Origin: Norana najaformis
Taxonomy: Eukaryota > Annelida > Clitellata > Crassiclitellata > Hormogastridae
Assembly: GCA_964023275.1 (NCBI GenBank)
Contig: OZ029927.1
Location: forward strand, 23,636,980-23,700,979
DNA length: 64,000 nucleotides
Direction of reading: 5' to 3'
Under the pieces are notes generated by a model. The model was given only the letters and a program-made list of their open reading frames with translations. It had not been told where the DNA came from and ran no database searches. Below are positions 23,501 through 35,000 of the stretch, piece by piece. The first letter of the stretch is position 1. Each line of letters begins with the position of its first letter. The translations under genes were made by a program, and so were the position numbers.

Positions 23501-26500
23501 GAAACGTTTTTGCTTCAATATGCCTATCTTTCTTGTACTGCCTTTCTCTCTCTCTTGACTGATCCTTGAAATTGACCCGATGGCGGATCTGTTTCGGAAT
23601 GCCTATTACTTTAAGAAGCTGTGAATAAACTGGTTCCATGACTAACTCTTTTGGTTCTTAAGAAACCCACAGATTGAGATTATGATTATAACGTCGCTAT
23701 ATAGAAGTTCCATGAATAAATTAGATTACATAACTACTGATTTAGATGGATTATACGCCCGATAAACTATGCAAAGTGAAATTAGGACATACTGTTTTGA
23801 CTTAATATTCAACAATTACCTGCGTAACTCTAACGTATGAAGCATCTTCCGTCTTTTTATATTTAACTTATGACCATTCAGCTACAGCCTCTAACGTGTG
23901 CTATAATAAAGTTGAGTAGTTGCGACTTTAGGCGATAATCTTGACTTATTGCATCTTGAATTCTTCAGCGGTGCCAAGGTTTCTCACTGTAAATGATGGT
24001 CCGTACGACGTCAATGTGACGGAGGGCGAGTCGTTTACCTTCAGTTGCAAAGCTGACGCTAATCCCGAGGCTACGATTGTCTGGCTTCAAGATGGAGAGG
24101 AATTAGACCGTAAGTAATGTTGCAACATACATTTTAGAACTGAATTTCGTTCTCCACTGGTTTTTGATTAGTTATCATAATTGTTATACAGTACTTGATG
24201 TTCACGTCAGAGTTGGCTAGCAAAGAGTAATAATGCTTTGCGGCACTCATGATCCTCACTATTTTAATTTTAAAAATATTTATAACTTATGTGTCCCTTA
24301 TCCAACAAGTGAGACTTAGGGGAGGCGCACATCTCCTTTTCTAGACCTTTGAGTCGACATTGGCCGAATCCCAAGGTTCTGGACAGGGGGCCAGCGCATT
24401 GCAGAACTCGCCGTTTACTTCCCAGCTTATACGTCAACCAAATTATACTGCTTGGTGACAGAGGCACGTGTGAGTTAAAAACTTGTCCAGGGTCGTTACA
24501 CGGAGTCGAACCCGCGGTCGCATTATCAATGCCCAAGCGCGTTACCGAAAGACCACCGGGTAATTTAATTATTGGTCATTGCAACTGGTTAGGTAATTGA
24601 TTTCTTGTAGCTAACAATCCTCCCAAGAGATTTACATTTAGCAACAACAAGAAAAATCTGATGATCAGAGACGTTTGTCGAGACTGCGACGACCGAGAGA
24701 GTGGGACGGATCTGACTGTTATTCAGTGCAATGCAAGCAACGGTCACGGATACGCCTTTTCTTCGGGATACCTCAATGTTCTCAGTAAGTAGGTTCATAT
24801 TTCATATTTCATGCCAATCAACCTTTAATTCGAGTGCAACGGAAATACAAATATAATAACGAAAACTGATCTAGTCTACAATAGTCCAAACCAGTTTAGG
24901 CTGGCTAGACTTGGCTTGCCTTGTTTTGCCTGGTGTAGCCTGTCTTATCTGGTTTCATCTAATTCTTTCCTATCATATCCTGTCCTATCCTATCCTTTCA
25001 TATCATATCATATCCTATTCTATCCTAGCCTATTCTATTCTATCTGATCTTGTCTTACACTTATACCCTTGTTAATACAATACATGAAGCATCAGTAGTT
25101 GATAGCTTTGAACGCTAACCATTATTAGTAACAAAATCCATCAGACAGCCTGTGATCCACAGTGGTTTAAATGGGCTTATATAGGTTGCGGGGCAAGAAC
25201 TACCCATCGGACAGGGAAATTAAAGAGGTATGAGATGTTCCGAGGACGAAACAGGCTGACTCTGGATCGATTTGTTAACTTGAATTGCTAATTGGCATGG
25301 GAGTATTGCACTCACTTAATTCTGTTGATTCATTTTATCAGATTTATATGAAACTATTTTTGCTAGACAAAACCAAGGTAACTCTTCACGGTAACACGAA
25401 CGTTTCAGTCAACAAGTATGAAGAATACCTAGTCCAGTTTAACTGCACTGTTTCATCAGACTCCAGCACTCCTCCAAACATTCGTTGGTTTAAAGTGGAA
25501 CAGAACAGTGACCATCCAGTTCACGACCAACCGCCCTTCCTAAGTATAGCTGAGGGAGTCTTGACCATTCATGTCACTCCAGAACACGTTGATATGGGAT
25601 ACGAGTATTTTGGAGTGTACAAGTGCATCGGAGACAATGGATACAGTAGCGATTTTCAAACAGCGAAGCTATCTGCCATTGCAGCTATTACTACAGGTAT
25701 TTAACTTGAAACCGATAGAAAACAATCCAATCTAACTTAAACTAATTTAGTTCAGCTCGTAATCATAATCCACTGCAGAAGTCCTGCTGGAATCGTAATT
25801 GTAATCGTAATCTCGAGACTTCTACAGCACCCAACGAAAGTCACGTCATGGGGACCAGCTTCGATAGGCAAAAGGGGTTCGGTTCCAGGTTAAGATCCAA
25901 AAGTCAGGCAAAGAGACAGCATGGCCACTACGGTGGGTGATGTTTGGAATTGGAGCGAAAAGAAAGGTAAGAAGAGAAGGCAGGCTGCTGTGATGGGAAG
26001 TAAGTCAGAATAGGAATTTATGTTCCATTTCTGGTAACTGTCTGTGATCGATTGGATAGGCATTCATTTTTACATTTTCACTCAGAATGTACTTAGTGAC
26101 AATTTTTTTATTACATACTATGATTGTCTGCTTTTGTGTCCTATATTTTGGCGATCTTGAATTTGCAGAATCAGTAAAGGATACAACCATAGCATCAAAA
26201 GCACTTTCAACAACAGATGCAACAGTTGCAAAAGACACAACTTTAGTATCGGATAAAACCATAGAAAAAGACATAACTGTATCACCAGTTTCGGCTCCGG
26301 GTGGCTTTATGCTTCCAGGCTTCTGGGCTTGGATCATCATCGTCACAGCAATTCTTGTGTTGATTCTTCTGTTCTTCTTCGTTTTTACAACCATTATCCA
26401 GAGTAAACAAAAGGCTACGAATATTTGTGAGTTACGGGAATTGCATTTATATGTTGTTCGGTTTAAAATACAATATAACATTTTGTAATATGCTTCTTAA

Positions 26501-27288
26501 TATCCTGTCAGAAGATTTCAGCACGGATGCCTGTTTTAATTGTTCCTTTTATATTCGCTTTTACTCTTTTTGTTAAAATAATACTCTACTAGTCGAAAAG
26601 GTTATGATATAGTATTGATAGAAAGGTCATCTTTACTGTTTTGAGTGAAACTTTATAATAGAGAAGTCAGAAACGCAAATTTGTAAACTGGTGCTAGCGA
26701 GATGCGAGAAATCCATAGACCACTAGAAATAAACATATGTATCTTGAATCGATTAATATATAAGCAATTCTTTAAAGGAGAAATTTTGCATATGTATTGT
26801 GGTTATTTTCGAGTAAACTTCAAATGACTGTCTCCTAATTGTTATGGTTCTTTTTAGACACACTAAACAGAAGACAGAATGAAAAGGGATTGCCAACAGA
26901 GCCCAGTGAAACAGAGTACGATACGATAGACGATATTTTTGAATCAGCTCAGATTAAGCAGTCACCTCTTTCGCTCAGCTCAGTTCTAACAACCAGACAC
27001 CATGGTGTACTTCCTAGGAGTGATACATATGTGCCCGATGGTGGGATTGGTAGTTCTGGCCTAGCCACTGCGAAGTCCACACGCCAAACCGAATTGGAGA
27101 TTTTTCCTGAAGCCAGTGCACAGTCAGGAGAGTCAAGTAAATACATGGCGTTGGCTGAGAGGGAACCGGTGATCCCATCTGTGTACGCAGAAATGGAACA
27201 GATCAAAGAACTCGACCATGTTAGGCATACTTCTTATCAACATCAACATCCTTGGCGATCCAAAAGAATCAAGAGCTGGTTTATATAA
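20551..27288 (+). CDS. Receptor gene C (type 2): complete five-Ig transmembrane receptor with ITAM-like tail
   Basis: Exons: 20551-20623, 21362-21467, 21732-22102, 22578-22706, 22852-22960, 23271-23455, 23969-24109, 24611-24784, 25367-25696, 26169-26426, 26858-27288, giving 768 residues in one frame. The signal exon begins MENRNFCLVFLVVYSC. Five Ig domains follow in the same order as in gene B; Ig2 again has no strand-B cysteine (HIQADPRRS) and Ig4 has CRDC. The stalk and helix (WAWIIIVTAILVLILLFFF) are of the type 2 kind, unrelated to gene B's in sequence. The tail has YDTI, then YMAL-x10-YAEM, and ends KRIKSWFI. It is 9 residues shorter than in A and E (431 versus 458 nt), through loss near RQTELEIF. 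It is the most diverged of the type 2 copies. Introns contain a LINE 3' end, a SINE-like element and a TTACGA-tailed repeat. No disabling change seen. Confidence 0.88.
20915..21120 (+). mobile_element. CR1/L2-like LINE C-terminal remnant in intron 1 of gene C
   Basis: Encodes, across frame breaks, RSHRSVERGDLLVSP, then GPPLWNP, then LLICLPLFGQRLKTILFDRG, the usual order for the last part of a CR1/L2 reverse transcriptase (RGD..VP, LWNSLP, F...LKT.LF). Gene E has no such copy at this site. Confidence 0.65.
24335..24570 (-). mobile_element. tRNA-derived SINE-like repeat (family II) in gene C
   Basis: On the minus strand a tRNA-like head (GGTGGTCTTTCGGTAACGCG, then GGGTTCGACTCC) leads into a body with AAGCTGGGAAGTAAACGGCG. 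The same insertion is in gene E (52520-52780), between the two Ig4 exons. Confidence 0.65.
24960..25050 (+). repeat. Degenerate pentanucleotide array in gene C
   Basis: Imperfect TATCC/TATCA units lie at the position orthologous to the arrays in A and E, upstream of the last Ig exon. It is shorter and irregular, probably the unexpanded or decayed state. Confidence 0.7.
25795..25990 (-). mobile_element. TTACGA-tailed LINE 3' end in gene C
   Basis: Begins AATCGTAATTGTAATCGTAA, the reverse complement of a TTACGATTAC tail, and contains CCACTACGGTGGGTGATGTTTGG, matching the other strand of the copy upstream of gene C. It lies between the Ig5 and transmembrane exons; genes A and E lack it. Confidence 0.6.
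27142..27195 (+). other. ITAM-like motif, gene C tail
   Basis: Encodes YMALAEREPVIPSVYAEM. The second unit ends in Met instead of Leu, which departs from the strict YxxL/I consensus; the spacing is unchanged. Confidence 0.55.
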
Positions 27289-29917
27289 ATTATGCAATAC
27301 CTTAAAGAATGTATGTGTTCTCACTCTTACGTTAACAAATGTATTACTTACTTACTTATTACTTACTTGCTTGCTTACTTACGCGAAATTAAAGCCAAAT
27401 ATACCCTTTGCAGAAATCCAAGGCCCTACTCGAATATTATTCTGCGGTATTGTGTTATATAGTTTTTGCTTATTAACGATAAACATTTCTATGGACTAAG
27501 AAACAATTATAAGACAAATGACTGATGCAGGCGGTTTTTGTTGGATCTGTTAGCTTGCTTCACGTTACTAAGCCTACTGTGAAGGAGTTAGGCAATTTGT
27601 TTTCTGAAGACAATCTTTCCAAACTGCACGATAATATTTGCATTTACTAATGAAGACGCTATTCGAGGAAGCTAGAGATGAAGGCTTAATACTTCAGTAG
27701 ATAATAATTAATTGTATTTATTGTTACATAAATACATATAAACTCTGTTTTGGGACTGCAAAGATTTATTATAAAACAGGCAAATCAAATTAAATGACCT
27801 TAATAGCCATCATTAAATGAAGAATGAATGAGGGAAAAGAAAACAAGAGTGAGGTCTGGAATGACGAGTTTGCATTTGATGAACCTGATGGATGCAGCCA
27901 GATAAATAAAGTGATCAAAAAACATAGCATGCCCCATGTACTCTCGTTTGTTTCGAGTAGGACATGCAACTGACCAAAGCCAGTACAATTCAAAAGATGT
28001 TATTTTACGAGTTTAGAATGTAACTGATTATGCAAATAAAGATTATACAGTGCCACGGTAGTCTAGTTGGTCTATATTCGAAAGATTTCGGGTTGAAGCA
28101 TGTTGAGAGGATTTCGTGTTACTACCCGGGACAAGTTGTTCGAGCACATTTATCTGTACTACTAAGCAGTACAATTTTGTACCGACATCAGTTGGGAGTA
28201 AACAGAAAGTCCTGTGATGCACTGGCCCCGTATGCAGAACCTTAAAATTTGTCCACTGTTGGCTGAAGGGCTGACGGACGACAAATAAGCACCACCAATT
28301 TATTATAGGTGCATTTCGAATGCACCATTCGCCAGCAAAAGCGGATTTATAATTCTAAATGGACGCAGATGGTATACACAAGCCAAGTCTTCGGCTCGAC
28401 ACTGTTTAAGAGGAAATCATTCTACCTGTTTTAAGTCGATCAGTCCACAAGGGCTGTCGGGATTCAGTGATATGCCTCTAAATACAGTCAAAACACACAA
28501 AAACCAACGAACACTTAAGAAAAAATCTCTTAAGCGCAGACTTGGACACGATAGACGCCTGGGAAAAAACGGAAATAATTGAGAAAATTCAGCGTATACC
28601 AACCTAATGATTATATTTTATGAGCATGCCGCATCATAAACTAATAGACTGTGGGCCGCGATAATTGTTTAGTCGTTATGTACAATTTATTTGTCATGGC
28701 TAATTTAAGATCTGACCAACTCTTGCTGTCTGAGTTTTAAAATATGACACCGACCAATCTACAAAGCCCATCGCTTCATAGGCAAGGCAAATAGATAAAT
28801 TAATGCCCAACTTTAAACGATAGAGTTAGTTGACTATTCAAGCGAAATTGTGTATACTGTAACATCAAGACAATCGGACAACTGAAAATTAAAAAGAGGA
28901 GGACGAAGTATTCAGTGAGTTCTCTTATCGGCATTGACAATAACGAGAGGTCTAGTCTGGTCTAGTCTAATCTAGTCTAATCTAATCTGACCTAGTGTCT
29001 TAAAGAGCGCCAGTGTCATAATGCACAAGCCAACGATGGTGGTCGCTTAAAATGAAGCTGTTGTCAAAAATCGTAGTCCATTGGAAACTCTCTCCACGAA
29101 ATTCGATAAGCCAGAGCACGTTTCTCCTTCCTGTTTTTTTGGGCAGTCTGGAAATAAAAAGAGAAAACTGTTTAAGCTCGATTAACTGTCGATTGTCTTA
29201 ATTCGTTTGTTCTTCGTGTGTCGTATTTCAAACATCCTCATAAATCATCCCAAACTACCTCACATGAACGGGAAACTTATTGACAGTCGCAGTCGAACTT
29301 AGCATTACACGTTTAATATTCATGTACTAAAACTTCCATCGTTGTCTGCTACACGGACCACTGAAAAGAATCCGATCAACCACGTTTTGGCTTCAAAAGT
29401 GAGTCCAATGCTTTGGTGGGCAATCTTTCTCCTCAATTATTCATTTTCCAATACAATATAATACAATACAATGCAAAGAAATGCTTTTTCGTGAATCTTC
29501 ACCTTCATAGTCGATAACGGCGTTTTATAACTTTGTTGGAGTTCATTTCACGGTAACGTTTAGCAAGGTAATTATAATATTTTCACGGAAGCCAATCTTA
29601 AACAAATGAAGTCCTTTCTGCACAGCATAAGAACTTTGTATACTGCCTTTGAATTGAATGACACTTCCAGTATTTTGAATTTCTGAAAATTCAATTTACT
29701 GAAATATTCAAGAAACTTTAAAGAGGTTAGTCTAAGCTGATACGTAACTAAAGTTGATGTTTCGTTTACAATTTGTTCATTTAAAGATTATACTTTGGGA
29801 TTTCTTTCTTCACAGGCCCTTTGCTAGACTTTTGCAGGCCCTTTTGTTGCAAAGGCTTAATGTTCAAAGAAATTGAAAACAAGCGATATTCGACAGCAGA
29901 ACTGAATATTTTTTAAA
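27289..29917. other. C-D spacer
   Basis: No gene recognised. It is a diverged version of the A-B and E-F spacers: TTAC-rich 3' UTR run, a family II SINE (28050-28345), a TCTAGTCTAATC run (about 28950-28995) and the conserved region before a type 1 start codon. The family I SINE found in the other two spacers is absent here. Confidence 0.6.
28050..28345 (+). mobile_element. tRNA-derived SINE-like repeat (family II)
   Basis: A tRNA-like head (GGTAGTCTAGTTGGTCTATA, then GGGTTGAAGC) is followed by the body GTTGGGAGTAAACAGAAAGT. It is the + strand orientation of the elements at 24335 and 52520. Confidence 0.55.
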
Positions 29918-31671
29918 ATGTGGAATCTATCTCTCGTTTGTGTCGTCGTTTGCTTCTATGGATCAAGTTTTGGCCAATCAGACAGTAAGTGTAAACTACG
30001 CTTCCTTGCATTGGCATTCCTTGGAACAGAAGATCGACTAAACCTAATCTAATCGACTGACTTCCAAGCAATTTGGAATAGATGAACCCTTAGGTTTAGT
30101 TCTGATTGACACTAAAGAACTGACAGAAAGCCAAGAAATGGGCTTTAGATACAGGGCTAATCGTTTGCAGCTGTATGCTTTGCCCAGTTGCATCGTATCC
30201 ACCCTATGCTGATACCTATAGTAAATCAAACTTCATCGTTGGCAAACATATGACGGAAGAGAGAAGAAGAAGAAGAAGAAGAAAAAAAAGAAGATGGAGA
30301 AGGAGAAGAAGAAGTATAAGAAGGAGAAGGAGAGGACGAAGACTAAGACTAAGGAGGAGGAGGAGAAGAAGAAGGAGAAGGAGAAGCAGATGGAGAGGGA
30401 GAGGGAGAAGAAGATGACGAAGATTAAGACGAAGAAGGAGGAGAAGAAGAAGAACAAGAAGAAGAACAAGAAGGAAAACAAGAAGAAGAACAAGAAGAAG
30501 AACATGAAGAATATCTCTAGGATTATACTACTTGACTATCTAACCTGATTATCTCACTCTGACTCTACCAAACCTATGCACATTTCTTTCTGGACTTTAA
30601 ATCACTACTGAAAACATTTTAAAATGGATTTCACTTAGGTTTGCTGCCAGCACGTTTTACCTTTGCGGTTGGCAACCAGACTTGTCTAAAGTATCACTTT
30701 GCTATGACAATCGACTGAGCTTTGCACTCCAATGTGTGCATTAGAATAGTAGAATTAGAAAAGCTCTCTGGTACGAATAGATGTAATAAATGTAATAGAT
30801 TGGATTAGATTGGGTTTAATTGGATTAGACTATATGTATTCTACTATAATTATATTCAAACTCTTAAAAACGAAATTGCACTATATTATTTTCTGATTTT
30901 GCCGCTTCTCTCCTTTGTATTTTAAATGTAGGCATTAGAATGCCAAAGTTATTCCTGATTTCAGTTCGAAAGCCACCAACAATTACGAAAAATCCACGTC
31001 CGAATATTATCTACCGCAGTGATGACTCAGTCACATTGGAGTGCAAAGCTGAAGGAATACCTACTGTATTGTAAGTAACCATTGTCCAAACAAGGTGATA
31101 GGGTTGGTGCTTGTGGTGCTCGTGGAAAACTAATATTCATCGATGGCATTACTATCGACAACAGCATTATTTAGGTCATCTCAAAATTTGCTACAAGTCT
31201 GGTGAATCGATATCATGATGAGTTCTTGCCGTCCCAGAATTTCTTATTCATGGCAGATATTCTCCGGAGAATAGTTCAGTCCCTAAGGCAACATATATAC
31301 GTCAGGTAAAATAATAATAATAATAATAAAATGGCTAAAATGCGCCACTATAGCCCAAACCCACTCTTTTGTGGCGGTCGCACTGGAGACCAGCGGCGCA
31401 TGGAGTACGGAAGGATTGGATTTTGTGTGGGAGCTAGGGCGAAGGATGACAATGGCAACCCACGATCCACTGGAGACCAGCTACCTGCTTCAAAAGACTC
31501 TCAGTAGCTGTCCAGCGTGGGAACGCCATCTGCTTCTCCGGAACTCTACTATGAACATATAGGACGATGATGATGATGATGATAATAATAATAATAATAA
31601 TTATTATTATTATTATTATTATTATTGTTATAATAATAATAATATGAATATGAATATGAACATAAATATGA

Positions 31672-31713
<42 letters not shown>

Positions 31714-31851
31714 CCAAGGGATTATACTTACCTTGGTAAAAAAAAATAATAATAATAACGCTCCATCGAAGAAACGCACACAGAACGCTCTACACGTACG
31801 CGACCGCTAACTCAGGGTTGCTTCTTCACCACGGCGCTTACAGACAAGATC

Positions 31852-31899
<48 letters not shown>

Positions 31900-31993
31900 T
31901 AATAATCATAATAATCCAGCGTGAGACTGCCATCTGCTTTTTCAGAACCTTTCCAAGTTTGACTGACAAGTTTTATTTAAGTATTGAACTTCG

Positions 31994-32051
<58 letters not shown>

Positions 32052-35000
32052 TAATAATAGTAGTAGTAGTGGTAGTAGTAGTAGTAGTAATCCAATGTTT
32101 TAGCGCTGCTGCCTTCAGCAACACTTCTCATCTGTCGGATATTCCGTTACAGATGCATTTTTCGCCAGATCGAATTTCCATCGTCGTTCTGTGAGCTTAA
32201 AAACCTAAATCAATAGTAGAACCAATTATCAACGCCAGTTAACCATTCCAGATGAATCTTTTTCATAACGTAATTTTGTATCGCACCTTTAATTTTGTAG
32301 ATGCTCGTCCTTATCGCGACTCAGGGCCCACTCAACAGCAGTGGCCTAATTTTAAACACGAAGTTATCTGTCCTTTCCAGTTACACGAGAGTAACTAGCT
32401 CTTCAAATGCGTCGCAACTGCAATCCAGCAATTAAATGCTGTCATCTTTTGCATCAATGTTTTCATTTTTAATATATTGAAAAAACGGTAGGCGCATATT
32501 GTTGTAGGCGGAGAAAAGTAAACTAAACCCTATTAACCATCCGATAAAGTTCAATATCTTTGTAGATATGAATGGAAAAAGAATGGTTATGAATTAAACC
32601 AAAATCTTCCAAATATCCACAAAGGTGCAGATGGTACAGTAACAATTAAACCAGCCACATCGATGGACGAAGGATTCTACCAGTGTTTTGCTAAAAATCT
32701 GTACGGCATAGCTGTCTCAAACACGGCACATATTCAGAGAGCAGTTCTTGAATCCTCTGCGGGAACTCCTACTGTTCTTCAGAAAACCGTTCAAGAGGGG
32801 ATGCCGTTTCATATTCAGGCCGAACCACGCAAAAGTTTCCCAAAACCCATGTATGGTTGGGAGATGGCAGCTGACACTGTGGACAAAAATCCAGTTGGAC
32901 TACGGCTTTCGAAAAGGGTACAAATCGCCGAGAACGGTAAAATGTTGATCATATTATTTTGTTAATGTACATGTAGTTATGTCGCTGAAGTTCTGTGAAC
33001 CACAATGGCAATCAGACTTTCATTACATGTACGATGCCATCTGTACTTAGAAGTTTCAACTCCAAAGCTTTTGTGAGTTAATTATTTAGTTACTTACTTA
33101 CTTAATAAGAAGTCAGATAGCTATTTAGTTTGTTTGTTAGTTATCTGACATTCATATAGCGGCGTTTGGTCCCTCAAAAAAGACACTCCATGTGCTAGTC
33201 TAAATGATGTTTATTTCTGGACCAGTCCAATTTGGTGATCATATTTCAAAACACGCGAACAGGAGCACATAAAAGCACACAAAATCTACGTCGATAACTA
33301 AAACTAACTCCAAAATGCAAATTCAGTTACATTTTATTTTAATAACTCCACGTATAGAAATCGATGATACCATTGGCCAACAATGTTTTATTTTAATAAC
33401 CTGCGCCTTATATTTGTCTTCTGTCTTTATTTATTGTTTTTATTTTCAGGTGACCTATATTTTGCTTTTGCTCTTCCGGAAGATGGCGCTAATCGAAGAA
33501 TTTACAAGTGCACAACTTACAATCCTTACCTGGATGTTAAAGCAGGAGGAAGTTATACGCAACTTACTGTTACACCAAGTAAGAATATTTAGTAGAAATT
33601 CAAAAAGCGACGGGCAACGGCCTGGAGTGACTAGTACTCTCTTAAGGTAGTTACACGAAGTAAGAACATTTAGTAACTTTCAGAAAAAATTACCAATAGA
33701 TACTTGGTCAAAAAATTCTCAGCAGCAATTTCCGATAAATAAGAGAAAATTTATTTATTGAATACTTGTCTCAAAATATATTTCTCGCCTTTGTCGTGTT
33801 ACAGATAGCTGCCATACCTGCCACACCCCTCTGGAATAAACTCCTACCAGAACTACGACAATTATCTAACCCATCATACGAACTCCCATTGCGATTTCTG
33901 CGCAGATCTTTCACTCATAACTGAAAATTCTCCTGTTCCAGAGATCCTATCCTGATTCTGAATCCTGTTTCCTTATCTCAATTTCGGTTCAATTCCAAAC
34001 ACCAACCACTATGACCGGCTGACTGCCTGCCTGCCTGACTCTTGGATCTTGATCTGGAATCGAACCCTTCCTGCCTGTCGATTTTGTTTTGACTGAGCGT
34101 TTGTAAATAAGCTGGTTTCCGCGTCTTAGCTTACGATTACGATTACGTTTACAGATCCACAAGGCCTCAATCAGTCTGCCCCAACTTTAGGATTTTCTTC
34201 AGAAGAACAAACTGTTGCTGTCATTGGAGGAAATGTAACACTTAGATGCTTCTTCTTTGGAAAGTAAGTCTGTCTGAAGTGCATTCTCTAAAATGACTTT
34301 CGGTCTTAATTTTTCTTTTTTTACAAAAGTAGTACCATTGCTTTTTAACAGTTGGTTTCTGTGATCTCATTTTTCCCTAAAAGATGCCTTTGCCTATGGG
34401 GAACTTGTATCTAATTCGAGAAAGTGTCCAAATGGATCGAGAACGTTTTAAGTTTTCAAGTGGTGTAGTCAAGACACTGTGAACGGTGGTGTTTGAAGTT
34501 ACATTTATTATTTGCGGTACAGTCAATGTGGCAGTTACGTAATACTGTATGTTCACGGAACTATTGGAAAGTTGAACACTTGAATGGCTTTGGTCAACTC
34601 CAAGTGTTCCTCAGACGTTTGAATTCAGTTTCTTAATGCAGCTGCAATGTAGGTAGAGCTTTTTATAATAATTCTTGATTGTACATAGGGGTTCATCAGT
34701 GAATTTCTGGCGGTGACTTATATGGGCATACACTATAATCATTCTACCATCTCAGTGATTTTGATGACAGATCATGCTCTATATTAACTGATGCTAAACA
34801 CTTTTATACTGACAGCTGTGATGAGGTTTATTATATAAGTTCTTTTTATGTGGCATATACATATTCTTTATTCAGTCCAGTGCCATCAATTTCCTGGTCG
34901 GGGCCAAGAGATAAGCTTCCCATTGGAAGATACGAACTGAATCCTTTTAATACAGAATTCACTATCAACAACATAACTGCGTCTGATGAGGGAGACTACG

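Noticed and set aside
30175-30548. Arg- and Lys/Glu-rich open frames at 30175-30548 and 59143-59474, and Phe/Ser frames on the other strand
   Set aside because: They come from the purine tract; unit numbers differ between D and F and no frame is conserved.
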